A DNA stretch of 55,359 bases, taken from the NCBI GenBank assembly GCA_903880005.1, contig CAIRNV010000038.1, forward strand, positions 1-55,359, given 5' to 3'. The stretch comes from an uncultured Verrucomicrobiota bacterium. Lineage in GTDB: Bacteria > Verrucomicrobiota > Verrucomicrobiia > Limisphaerales > UBA9464. Positions 17,701 through 24,323 of this stretch are shown here, piece after piece (the stretch's first letter is position 1; every line of letters starts with the position of its first letter). Under the pieces are notes generated by a model. That model ran no database searches. It was not told the origin of the DNA and saw only the letters and a program-made list of their open reading frames with translations. The translations under genes and the position numbers were made by a program.

Positions 17701-17817
17701 GACGTCGCGGTTGAAGTCCAACCGGGCGGGATCGGCCGCGACGGTGGCGGGCATCAGGGCGGGCAACACGGCGGCCCACGCGAGCAGGCGGCGGAGGGAG
17801 GGGTTCAACAAGGGCAT
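14740..17817 (-). CDS. PSCyt1-PSCyt2-PSD1 secreted cytochrome protein
   Basis: This 1025-residue protein starts with a signal peptide (1-28, ending TVAA). The PSCyt1 cytochrome module (about 30-125) has haem motif CLNCH at 47-51 and possible ligand Met in DDRMPPEEKG. DUF1549 (PSCyt2) covers about 145-350 and includes CAQCHDHKYDP near 336. A middle region about 400-560 has coiled and beta segments, and DUF1553 (PSD1) occupies roughly 710-1000. ATG 17817 is preferred to 17865 because it sits at the signal peptide and leaves a 25-bp gap after the upstream cytochrome gene. It is the middle gene of a three-gene minus-strand operon. Confidence 0.92.
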   Translation of the reverse strand: MPLLNPSLRRLLAWAAVLPALMPATVAADPARLDFNRDVRPILAEHCLNCHGLDDRTRKGGLRLDRAEDALKGGKSGHPAIVPGKTAESELVKRLRTTDPDDRMPPEEKGVPLTDAQRATLERWVAEGGEYRPHWAFIKPEPQPVPAVKKEGWARSPLDSFVLARMEREGLEPRPEAARPTLIRRLSLDLTGLPPRPEEIDAFVADPAPNAYEQLVDRLLASARYGERMAVDWLDAARYADTHGYHIDSARDMTAWRDGVIRAFNDNQRYDQFTVDQIAGDLVPGATEAQKVASGFNRNHMINYEGGAIPEEYHTAYIVDRINTTSTVWLGLTVACAQCHDHKYDPITTRDYYGMYAIFNGVPENGLDGRNGNAVPVVRLPKAEQAAETERLAAILRTAEARLANPQPEVREAQREWERSLAKAGAAWNIARLAKAESSAGARIEEQKDGSWFVPLPAAPREDYVLTLAPIDAPVTGVRIEALPDDRLPSKGPGRFDNGNIVLGEVVATSGGRSLAWKSASASHSQDGYPVAKAIDGDLATGWAILPRAGKASSAVFALSEPVTAGAAPLVVTLRFSPAFDRHSLGRFRVSVTSDSNPQDAADVPEAIRAIARVEPSARTAEQEKEIARHYHEQVSPWMRRLREEVASAKKARDDHDRAIPTSMVMAEMTKPRDTFVLVRGQYDKKGEKVGRTLLSALPGLPGGGEADRLALARWLVSPEQPLTARVTVNRFWQMLFGNGLVKTAENFGTQGDLPSHPELLDWLALELVRTGWDVKGFLKMVVTSATYRQDSRAPRTLYERDPENRLLARGPRVRLQAEFLRDLALSASGLLDDRIGGAPVFPYQPAGLWEELMSREDNDAFTAQKYVPSKGRDLYRRTMYTFIKRTSPHPSLSNFDAPDRQVCSVRRPRTNTPLQALALMNDPTYVEAARHLASRMVEAAKSDEERVASGFRRVVGRTPTKREIEVLLRLHREQVAVFRQDVTAARRLLSVGDSAPTSGDAAEMAAWAVVAGAILNLDEAVTKG

Positions 17818-17842
17818 GGCGGGGAAGGTTGTTTTCCAGCGT

Positions 17843-19804
17843 TCACTCGGGCTTGGGCATGGCATGGCCCAGCTTCAGGTATTCCCAGATGCCTTGGATG
17901 GTGCGCGGGCCGTCGCCATCAAAGAACTCCGGCAGCGGGCTCTTGCCTTGCTCGTCGAAGTACACGGGCATCTTGGTGTTGGGATCGATGCTCAGCGGGC
18001 TGCGCAGCCAGCGGCGGTAGAAGTCGGGCTGCAACCGCTCGAACGACAGGGCCAGGTTGATGCCAGGCGCTTCAAACACGGCCGTCGCGCCGAAGTCCGC
18101 AAAGCCATGGCACGACACGCAGGAAAAGCCCCCGTTCGCGCTCACCAGCTTTCGGCCCTTCTCCGCGTCGGCCGCAACCGACGGCGGTTCCGCCGGCGTC
18201 CGGGCGGGCCTCCCGTGGCGCGTCGCCAAGCCCTCCGCAAGCGCCGACGCATAGGCCGGGAACCCGGGCATGCGCGACTCCAGCCAAGGACGCGGCTTGG
18301 GCATGGACTTGCCGGCGATGAAGCCCGCCGCCCACTCGGGCCGGAGCTTGCCGCCGAGCAATTCCCACGCGGGGAAGCCCTCGTGCTTGCCGTGGCACTC
18401 GGCGCAACGAAGCGACGCCGATTGCCGCTCCACGAACTCCGATGCCACATGGCGGCCCAGCGAGGCGCGGTCGCCGGACGCGAACGCCCGCAAGGCCTCG
18501 CGCTGTCTTGGCGTCAACGCGTACGCGGGAACCTTCCCCCCCACCGCCGTCTCCGCCATGCACCCGCCGCTCCACTTGCCCGCAGGCAACTGCGCCAAGG
18601 CCTTCGCGGTGCCCGACGCCTTCGCGCCCGGCAACGCATGGCATTGCAAGCAACCCGTGGTCTCCACCAGCCCGCGCCCCTCGTCCCGAAGCGCCGCGTC
18701 CGCCGCATCCTCGCCCGGGGCCTCGCCCTCCGCGTGCCTCGTCAAATACGCCGCCAGGTTCGCAGCCTCCTCGGCGCTCAGGCGGAAGTCCGGCATCCGA
18801 ATCCACGCGAAGTGCTCCGAGGGCCGCATCAGGAAAGCCGCCAAGGCCCCGGGCCGGAACTTCGCCTTCACGCCCTTCTGCGACACCTTCGACGGATCCG
18901 CCTCGCCGCCCTCGGGCGCCACATGGCACGACACGCAGTGCAGCTTTTCGTATAGGGCCTTGCCCTGCTCTGCGTCGCCTTCCTTGCCCGGGGCCACGGC
19001 CGGCTCCTTCAAGCCCGCCAGGAAGGCCGCCATCGCCTTCGCCTGCCCCGCCGCCGCCGCCCCATGCACCATGCGAGGCATCGGCGTTCCAGGGCGCACC
19101 GCCGCAGGGTCGGCAATCCAGCTCGCCATCCAACTGGCCCCAAGGCGCGAACCAATCCCCGCAAACGAGGGCGCGTCCATCGACAGCTCCGGCGCCTTGG
19201 CTCCCTCGCCCGCGTCGTGGCATCGCACGCAGCGCAGGTCCATGAACAGCCCACGCCCCTCGCGCACCAACGCCCCGCCCTTCAATGCCGCCGACTCGTC
19301 GTGCGTCAGCACCGACTCCGGCACCGGGTTGCGAGGAGTCTCCGCATTGGACCAGTACAAACGGACGTAGGCATCGCCCTTGGCGGGGCTTCCATAGGTC
19401 AGTCGCAGCCCGTTCGTGCCCTTGCCGAGCTTCACCACGCCGCTCGACAGGCTCAGCCCGCCCGGGGCTTCAGCCGGAGCCTTGCCCCCAGCCACGGACG
19501 CCCCATTCACCTCAAGCTGAACCTCGCCCGACGCCTCGATGTGAAACGTGTATTCCGAGCGAAGCTCGGAGTTCACGAACCCTTCCCAAACCGCCTTGAA
19601 CGCGCCGGGGGGCACGAACGGCGAGGGCGATTGGCCCTCCGCCACATGCAAGTGCGCGCCCGGCCAAGATGTCGCATCGGTCGCACCCCCCGACTCAAAC
19701 GTCACGGCCAACCCCGCCGGTCGCTCCACCGCGAGGGCCGGAAACGATCCAGCCATCCACACGCCAGCAAGGGCCACCAACCAAGTGAGGGGAACGCGCG
19801 CCAT
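17843..19804 (-). CDS. Secreted PA14-type pentahaem cytochrome c
   Basis: This 653-residue protein has a signal peptide (1-26) and a beta-sandwich resembling PA14 (about 30-155, including FKAVWEGFVNSELRSEYTFH). Five CxxCH haem motifs follow: 192-196 (CVRCH), 290-294 (CVSCH), 385-389 (CLQCH), 467-471 (CAECH) and 562-566 (CVSCH). Methionine motifs that could give the second haem ligand occur in PGTPMPRM, WIRMPDF, ESRMPGF and NTKMPVYF. The order suggests tandem cytochrome c modules. PA14 domains commonly bind carbohydrate, so it may bring electron carriers to a polymer surface. The start at 19804 is chosen by the signal peptide. It is first in the operon with the next two genes. Confidence 0.88.
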   Translation of the reverse strand: MARVPLTWLVALAGVWMAGSFPALAVERPAGLAVTFESGGATDATSWPGAHLHVAEGQSPSPFVPPGAFKAVWEGFVNSELRSEYTFHIEASGEVQLEVNGASVAGGKAPAEAPGGLSLSSGVVKLGKGTNGLRLTYGSPAKGDAYVRLYWSNAETPRNPVPESVLTHDESAALKGGALVREGRGLFMDLRCVRCHDAGEGAKAPELSMDAPSFAGIGSRLGASWMASWIADPAAVRPGTPMPRMVHGAAAAGQAKAMAAFLAGLKEPAVAPGKEGDAEQGKALYEKLHCVSCHVAPEGGEADPSKVSQKGVKAKFRPGALAAFLMRPSEHFAWIRMPDFRLSAEEAANLAAYLTRHAEGEAPGEDAADAALRDEGRGLVETTGCLQCHALPGAKASGTAKALAQLPAGKWSGGCMAETAVGGKVPAYALTPRQREALRAFASGDRASLGRHVASEFVERQSASLRCAECHGKHEGFPAWELLGGKLRPEWAAGFIAGKSMPKPRPWLESRMPGFPAYASALAEGLATRHGRPARTPAEPPSVAADAEKGRKLVSANGGFSCVSCHGFADFGATAVFEAPGINLALSFERLQPDFYRRWLRSPLSIDPNTKMPVYFDEQGKSPLPEFFDGDGPRTIQGIWEYLKLGHAMPKPE

Positions 19805-19916
19805 CGCGCCGAGACTATGCACGCACCTAGGACGGTCAAGAATGCCCCCCGGCTTCAATCGGACGCACCCGTGTTGGGTCTTGCCCGGCATCGGGTCGTG
19901 GCAACAGTGTTTCTTC

Positions 19917-20378
19917 ATGAGCAGCACGCTTCACCATGCGCCCGACCTCACCCGGCGCGCCCCTCGCAGCATGCGCGTCCGCCTCGGCGGCTACGTGATT
20001 CTCCCGCGCGTCCTCGACAAGTGCCGCGCCGCCATCGCCGGCACCCTCGGCGAATACAAGTACAACTGTCCCCTCGACCAAAACTTCCTGGGGTTCGTCG
20101 GCATCGACCCCGACGCTCTGAAGTCCGAGGTGGCCAAGGGCGGCGGGGATTCGGAAATCCTCGCGTGGATCGAGGCCCACGCCACGCACAAGCGCTCGCC
20201 TTGGGAAATCCAGCAATGGAGCGCGTTCCACGACCAGCGCGGACCGTCCAGCGACCCCGACACGCTGGGATACTTCGTTGATTCCGTTCGCAAGTTGTCC
20301 AGCACGCGCGAGGACATCCGAACGTGGGCTGACCTGCTCGACCTCGACGACCACGTGTCCTTCGGCGGCAAGGCCTAG
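19917..20378 (+). CDS. DUF5069 domain protein
   Basis: This 153-residue soluble protein matches the DUF5069 pattern: PRSMRVRLGGYVILPRVLDK, then GEYKYNCPLDQNFLGFVGID and PWEIQQWSAFHDQRGPSSD. The family is common in Verrucomicrobiota and Planctomycetota and its function is unknown. The ATG at 19917 is chosen because family similarity begins about 15 residues later. It is divergent from the pentahaem cytochrome gene, with 112 bp between the starts. Its TAG stop (20376-20378) overlaps the left end of a decayed repeat copy. Confidence 0.82.
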   Translation: MSSTLHHAPDLTRRAPRSMRVRLGGYVILPRVLDKCRAAIAGTLGEYKYNCPLDQNFLGFVGIDPDALKSEVAKGGGDSEILAWIEAHATHKRSPWEIQQWSAFHDQRGPSSDPDTLGYFVDSVRKLSSTREDIRTWADLLDLDDHVSFGGKA

Positions 20379-20457
20379 CCGAACGAGGCCGTTGGTAAGG
20401 GAGTAAGGGCGCGGCAGACCCCGCCAGCACCACCGCCCCAACGGAATCATTCCCCGC
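20378..20457 (+). repeat. Short decayed relative of the 165-bp repeat
   Basis: The left end GCCGAACGAGGCCGTTGG and the right end CCAACGGAATCATTCC resemble the terminal arms of the full element, but the whole unit is only about 80 bp. The interior GACCCCGCCAGCACCACCG is also similar to that of the short copy at 34025-34097. It may be an internal-deletion variant. It starts at the last base of the DUF5069 stop codon. Confidence 0.55.
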
Positions 20458-20506
20458 CCGGCCGCACAGGTCAGGGGTCTTTGCATCGGATGAACCCGGC
20501 CCACAA

Positions 20507-20719
20507 ATGAACGCCAATGCCTGGCAAACGCCCATCGCCCTCGGGATCGTGGCGGTCACGGCTGGGCTCTTCGCCTGGCAGCGGCTTCGACCCCGGCGGC
20601 TTTCCTTCACCCGGAACGCGCCCTGTGGCTGCAGCCACGGCGGCGGCGGCAGACGTCCCCAGGGCTTGGTCGTGTGCGGACGCAAGGGGGAGAACCCAAG
20701 GATTGAGCTCCGCCCCTGA
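20507..20719 (+). CDS. Small membrane protein with Cys motif
   Basis: This 70-residue predicted protein has one membrane helix (about 8-24, TPIALGIVAVTAGLFAW) followed by a basic stretch and a cysteine motif, APCGCSHGGGG. The layout resembles small FeoB-associated or related Cys-rich membrane proteins of Verrucomicrobiota. The tail after the Cys motif is Arg/Gly-rich and may not be conserved. Real coding status is likely but not certain. The protein family and role are unknown. Confidence 0.5.
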   Translation: MNANAWQTPIALGIVAVTAGLFAWQRLRPRRLSFTRNAPCGCSHGGGGRRPQGLVVCGRKGENPRIELRP

Positions 20720-20806
20720 GGACTTCATGCCCGGGACCTTGGCCAGGAAGATCCAACCAGCGCGATCAATCCCATGACATCGACCCGGCCTAGGAACCGT
20801 GTCCGC

Positions 20807-21529
20807 ATGAAGCGCATCGTCCTGCCCGCGTTGTTCATGCTCACATGCACGATCGCTTCTGCGGAGGGGGAAACCCTGCCCGTACAACGGGAGCGCGGCG
20901 ATGCCTTGGTCATGCACTTGCGCGCCCAAGCACCCGCCGAGGCCCTCACCAACACCGGCATCCTCCGCATCCGCGATGCGAATGGGCGACGTCGGCAGTG
21001 GCCCGTCACCATTGCGACGTGGCCCGAGGATGGCGGGTGGAAGGTCCGTTACGAGGCGCGGCCCGAAACCAACGGCCCCGTCGAGGCGCTGACCGTCACG
21101 TTCGCCACCAACCGGCCGCCCACGTACCGCACCCTTCCAGCCATCGGCTCGGCTCCAACCTCGGTCCGCCCGTTCGCCGGCACGGACTTTTGGTGGTGCG
21201 ACCTGGGGCTTGAGTTCCTGCACTGGCCGGACCAGCGCGTGGTGAAGCAGGAAATGAGCAACGGCCGCCTGTGCTGGGCCTTAGATAGCTACAACCCTGG
21301 CACCAACGGCTACGCAAGCGTGCGGTCTTGGGTGGATGCCGAGTTCAACGCCCTTCTCCGGGCGGAGGCCTATGACGCCCAACGCCGGAAGGTGAAGGAG
21401 TTCAGCACCGGGAGCTTCCGCGAGGTCAAGGGGGCGGATGGAAGGGACGTGTGGATGCTCAAGGACATCCGCATGCGCGACGACCTCAAGGATTCGCGCA
21501 CCGAGCTCCTCTACGACTTGCCCAAATAG
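20807..21529 (+). CDS. Outer membrane lipoprotein-sorting (LolA-like) protein
   Basis: This 240-residue exported protein has a signal peptide at 1-20 (MKRIVLPALFMLTCTIASA). The remainder has the LolA/COG2834-type pattern: GRRRQWPVTIATWPEDGGWK, then GTDFWWCDLGLEFLHWPDQR and DVWMLKDIRMRDDLKDSRTE near the C-terminus. Members with this WWxDLGxEFL arrangement are usually annotated as outer-membrane lipoprotein-sorting proteins; they form an unclosed beta barrel that binds a lipid or lipoprotein. Start 20807 is preferred over 20774 because the signal peptide begins there. It converges on the DUF420 gene. Confidence 0.75.
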   Translation: MKRIVLPALFMLTCTIASAEGETLPVQRERGDALVMHLRAQAPAEALTNTGILRIRDANGRRRQWPVTIATWPEDGGWKVRYEARPETNGPVEALTVTFATNRPPTYRTLPAIGSAPTSVRPFAGTDFWWCDLGLEFLHWPDQRVVKQEMSNGRLCWALDSYNPGTNGYASVRSWVDAEFNALLRAEAYDAQRRKVKEFSTGSFREVKGADGRDVWMLKDIRMRDDLKDSRTELLYDLPK

Positions 21530-21549
21530 GCAACCGACCGTCGTCGCAC

Positions 21550-21570
21550 CCGGTCGCGCGCCCCGACCGG
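21550..21570. terminator. GC-rich hairpin between convergent genes
   Basis: CCGGTCG (21550-21556) pairs with CGACCGG (21564-21570), a perfect 7-bp stem with a 7-nt loop. It lies between the stop codons of the convergent LolA-like and DUF420 genes. No T-run follows on either strand, so a terminator role is only suggested by position. Confidence 0.35.
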
Positions 21571-21576
21571 CAGGGG

Positions 21577-22008
21577 CTAACGCGCCCAGACCACGTAGAG
21601 CGCCAGGTACACGGCCACACCCGTCGCACTCACGTACATCCAGATGGGCCATGTCCAGCGCGCGATCCGACGGTGCTGGTCCAGTCGCTCGCGCAGGCCG
21701 CGATGAATCGTCACCAAGGCCAAGGGCACCACCGCGACCGCCAGCACGATGTGGCTGAATAGCATCCCCAGATACCAAGGCTTCAAGGAGGCCGGGCCAG
21801 GGAACGGCGTGTTGACCCCCTTCACCACGACGATCTTGTGATAGAGGTACAAGACCAGGAACAAGACCGAGACCCCAAACGCCGACAGCATGCACGCACG
21901 GTGCGCGGCAAGGCGGCGTTGCCTCACCAGGACAAAGCCCGCCAGCAGCAACACGGCGGACAGGCCATTAAGGCATGCGTTGACCAATGGAAGCGTTCCA
22001 GCGCTCAT
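21577..22008 (-). CDS. DUF420 membrane protein
   Basis: This 143-residue protein has four predicted membrane helices (about 7-27, 36-58, 75-97 and 117-138). The motifs NACLNGLSAVLLLAGFVLVR, HRACMLSAFG and LVTIHRGLRERLDQHRRIAR are typical of DUF420, a family associated with cytochrome oxidase biogenesis (CtaM-like). ATG 22008 is preceded by GGGAGAA at good spacing, one of the better ribosome sites here, and overlaps the sco stop by 4 bp. A role in oxidase assembly is inferred from family and location. Confidence 0.88.
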   Translation of the reverse strand: MSAGTLPLVNACLNGLSAVLLLAGFVLVRQRRLAAHRACMLSAFGVSVLFLVLYLYHKIVVVKGVNTPFPGPASLKPWYLGMLFSHIVLAVAVVPLALVTIHRGLRERLDQHRRIARWTWPIWMYVSATGVAVYLALYVVWAR

Positions 22009-22625
22009 TTCCAATTCTCCCTCGACAACCGCGAAACCAATTCCAGCACGCGATCCACGCAACGCGGATCCTCCAATTGAACCATCGCCCGCAGGATTCC
22101 ACGTCGGTCCATGATCGCAAACGACGACGAATGGATGAATTGCTCCTCCAGGTTCCCGCCCTTGGCCGACTCGTCCTCGACCACGGAGAACTTCATCCCC
22201 TCGACCGCAAGCCGGTACACCTCCGCCTTGGGACCCGTCAGGAAATGCCATCGCTCCCCCTCCACGCCATAGCGCTGGGCGTACTTGGACAACACCGCTG
22301 GCGTGTCAAAGGCGGGGTCGGCCGTCAGCGACACAAACCGCACGGGCATGCCCTTGGCAACGCCCGACTGCATCCGGGCCATGGCTTGGCTCAATTGATG
22401 GCATTGCCCTGGGCATCGAGTGAAGATGACGTCCGCGACCACGACCCACCCCTCCAAATCCCCCCGGGCAACACGCAGTCCGAACTGGTTGGTCAGGGCG
22501 AAGGGCCCAAGCTTGGAGATCTCCGGCAAGGGTGCCGCACTTGGTTGCCGACGCACAAAGACGACGGCGACCAACAGCATGATCGCCAACAGGGAGACCC
22601 AGGACGCGCGTTCAATCGCCTTCAC
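22005..22625 (-). CDS. SCO1/SenC family copper chaperone
   Basis: This 206-residue protein has one N-terminal membrane anchor (about 6-25, WVSLLAIMLLVAVVFVRRQ) and a thioredoxin-like domain. The copper site is CPGQC in VIFTRCPGQCHQL plus the conserved late His in EEQFIHSSSFAIMD. SCO proteins load copper into the CuA centre of oxidase subunit II, encoded just upstream. GTG 22625 is chosen because the next in-frame upstream start, ATG 22661, would make codons out of a perfect terminator hairpin. Neither start has a clear ribosome site. The gene overlaps DUF420 by 4 bp and is cut off from coxB by the terminator. Confidence 0.88.
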   Translation of the reverse strand: MKAIERASWVSLLAIMLLVAVVFVRRQPSAAPLPEISKLGPFALTNQFGLRVARGDLEGWVVVADVIFTRCPGQCHQLSQAMARMQSGVAKGMPVRFVSLTADPAFDTPAVLSKYAQRYGVEGERWHFLTGPKAEVYRLAVEGMKFSVVEDESAKGGNLEEQFIHSSSFAIMDRRGILRAMVQLEDPRCVDRVLELVSRLSRENWK

Positions 22626-22629
22626 AAGG

Positions 22630-22658
22630 AAAAAGGCCGCGGCGACGTCGCCGCGGCC
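22630..22658 (-). terminator. Intrinsic terminator after coxB
   Basis: A perfect 24-bp palindrome occupies 22635-22658 (half-site GGCCGCGGCGAC and its complement). On the minus strand it is followed directly by TTTTT (22634-22630). This is a textbook rho-independent terminator for the cox operon. It sits between the coxB stop at 22684 and the sco start at 22625. The sco gene therefore needs its own promoter or partial read-through, giving lower expression than the oxidase subunits. Confidence 0.88.
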
Positions 22659-22683
22659 CATGCAATAAGGATTGCCAGCGTGG

Positions 22684-23469
22684 TCACTCGAAGCTGCCGG
22701 CGCCGCCGGACTTGGCCTTCTCGGCGTACCACTTGTCAAAATCCTCCGGCGAGATGACCTCGAAGTCGCCTCGCATGACGGCGTGGCCGCTGCCGCAGAG
22801 CTGGGCGCAGGTGATCACGTACTTGTCCACCTTCGTCGGGGTGAAATGGGCGGGAATCGTCATCCCCGGGATGGCGTCCTGGGTCACGCGCATGGCGGTC
22901 AACTTGAAGCTGTGGATGACGTCCATGCTCGAGATCTTGCAAATGATGGCGCGCCCGAGCGGCAGCTTGAACGGCTCGCCCAGCGCGCACACCACGTCGT
23001 CCTTGCCGGCGGCGTCGTTCGCATCCAGGCCGAACGGGTTTGTAGCGGACGCGCTCTTGATCTCCTGCTTGCCCCACTTGTTGTCCGGGCCGGCGTAGTG
23101 GGCGCTCCACTTGAACTGCTGGCCCATGATCTGCACCTCGATGGGATCGGTCTTGGGGTCGCCCTTGGCGACGGGGAACTCGTCCACCGCACGCGCCCAC
23201 AATGGAACCGCAAAGCCAACCAGCAGGACCACCTCGACAACAGCGACGCCAATCTCGAGATAGGTGGACATGTGGCTCTTCACGCCCGTGTAGTCCGCCT
23301 TGGGGTTGGCCGACTGGCGGAAGCGATACAAGGCCAGGAGATAGTAGGCGAGCCACCCCACGAAGAGGATGAGCATCAGGACGTGGACGTAGCCGACAAA
23401 GTCGTCCAGCGCGGGTCCGTGCGCAGCCGCCGGGGCCGGCATTCCGAGTTTCTGTAGCAATTGCGTCAT
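22684..23469 (-). CDS. coxB: Cytochrome c oxidase subunit II
   Basis: This 261-residue subunit takes electrons from the periplasmic donor. Two membrane helices lie at about 24-47 and 70-92, followed by the cupredoxin domain. CuA ligands are His186 (DVIHSF), Cys221, Cys225, His229 and Met232 (CAQLCGSGHAVM); Gln223 stands where many homologues have Glu. The aromatic electron-entry patch appears near GQQFKWSAHY (116-125). There is no C-terminal haem c domain, so this is not a caa3-type subunit. An acidic/Ala-rich insertion (about 128-158) follows the first cupredoxin strand. It is last in the cox operon, whereas many operons place it before coxA. A strong terminator follows. Confidence 0.96.
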   Translation of the reverse strand: MTQLLQKLGMPAPAAAHGPALDDFVGYVHVLMLILFVGWLAYYLLALYRFRQSANPKADYTGVKSHMSTYLEIGVAVVEVVLLVGFAVPLWARAVDEFPVAKGDPKTDPIEVQIMGQQFKWSAHYAGPDNKWGKQEIKSASATNPFGLDANDAAGKDDVVCALGEPFKLPLGRAIICKISSMDVIHSFKLTAMRVTQDAIPGMTIPAHFTPTKVDKYVITCAQLCGSGHAVMRGDFEVISPEDFDKWYAEKAKSGGAGSFE

Positions 23470-23487
23470 GGTTCTTGGAGAGGATTT

Positions 23488-23751
23488 CTAGTTGTGCTGG
23501 GGATCGTTCGTGTCCCCCGGGATGGGCTCGCCCGTCTGGCGTGCCCTGCGAACAATGAAGACGAAAAAGGACGCGAAGGCCACCCAGAGCCCAAGGACGA
23601 AGACCAGCAGCGCGAAGATGCCCGCGTTCAATCCCTTGGCCATGGCGGCATCGGATTTTCCAAAACATGCCGCGCATGCGTCCAAACGCGACGCCAGTGG
23701 CAGCAACGCGAGCATCCAAGCCCACATGCGGAACATTCGTCCAATGCTCAT
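23488..23751 (-). CDS. Small membrane protein of the cox operon (87 aa)
   Basis: This 87-residue protein has a signal-like hydrophobic start (1-25), a Cys pair CAACFGKSD and one membrane helix (about 41-67, LNAGIFALLVFVLGLWVAFA) followed by a basic stop-transfer segment. It starts 2 bp after the 68-residue protein and ends 18 bp before coxB. The CxxC pair beside the predicted periplasmic face could bind copper or a thiol, which is speculative. I do not recognise a named family. Confidence 0.75.
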   Translation of the reverse strand: MSIGRMFRMWAWMLALLPLASRLDACAACFGKSDAAMAKGLNAGIFALLVFVLGLWVAFASFFVFIVRRARQTGEPIPGDTNDPQHN

Positions 23752-23753
23752 GC

Positions 23754-23960
23754 TCAGAGGTAGCTAATGTGTCGAAGCTTGCGCACGAACACGGCACCGT
23801 AGGCGACCAACGCCAGGCAAGCCGCGCCCGCCCCCACGCCCCAGGCGAGGTCGGCGGCGGAGCCGCCGGAGCGCCAGTTCCCGATAGCCCACGCCGCCAT
23901 CATGGCGGCAAGGCTGGCCGAGGCGGCAATGAAGACGACGTGGAATGCCTTAAGGGACAT
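23754..23960 (-). CDS. Small membrane protein of the cox operon (68 aa)
   Basis: This 68-residue protein has two predicted membrane helices (about 5-25 and 36-57). Its start overlaps the coxD-like gene by 11 bp and its stop is 2 bp before the next small gene, so it is clearly part of the oxidase operon. It may be an accessory subunit or assembly factor. I do not recognise a named family. Confidence 0.72.
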   Translation of the reverse strand: MSLKAFHVVFIAASASLAAMMAAWAIGNWRSGGSAADLAWGVGAGAACLALVAYGAVFVRKLRHISYL

Positions 23961-24315
23961 AAAGGGCCTTTGCCTCGGAGTTCCTGGGCATGTCGTTGCT
24001 GCTCCACAGCGTGAGCGTCCCGAGCGCGAAGAAGAAGACGACGGTCACCGCCAGCATGCTATAGATCACCTTCTTCTCGGACAGGAGGTGCATGAAGTAG
24101 CCCGCCACCAGGAACGCCTTGATGCTCGCGATGAAGAGCGCCACGGCGACGGTCACCGCCATGCTCTCAAAATGCACGTAATACATCCCGACGGTGATGA
24201 CGGTGCCCACCAGGAGCGCGCCAAACACCACAAGGTAGGTGCGGATATGCGATGCAATGTCGTGGTGGTCGTGCCCGTCCGCGTGCGCGGGGGCATGGTT
24301 GGAATGATCGCTCAT
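23950..24315 (-). CDS. Cytochrome c oxidase subunit IV (prokaryotic type)
   Basis: This 121-residue protein has a His-rich N-terminal tail (seven His in residues 1-23) followed by three membrane helices (about 28-47, 55-77 and 86-107). The segment IASIKAFLVAGYFMHL is characteristic of prokaryotic COX4/CoxD proteins. ATG 24315 is preferred over an in-frame TTG at 24327 because AGGA lies at suitable spacing. It begins 8 bp after coxC. The His-rich tail echoes that of subunit I and may bind metal. Confidence 0.88.
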   Translation of the reverse strand: MSDHSNHAPAHADGHDHHDIASHIRTYLVVFGALLVGTVITVGMYYVHFESMAVTVAVALFIASIKAFLVAGYFMHLLSEKKVIYSMLAVTVVFFFALGTLTLWSSNDMPRNSEAKALYVP

Positions 24316-24323
24316 GTTGGTCC

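Noticed and set aside
16477-18060. Plus-strand open frame of about 527 codons opposite the PSCyt1/PSCyt2 gene
   Set aside because: It is antisense to confidently assigned cytochrome genes and shows no domain or coherent composition.
22626-22661. ATG 22661 as the sco start
   Set aside because: It would place a perfect terminator hairpin and T-run inside the first codons. The resulting residues are unlike SCO leaders.
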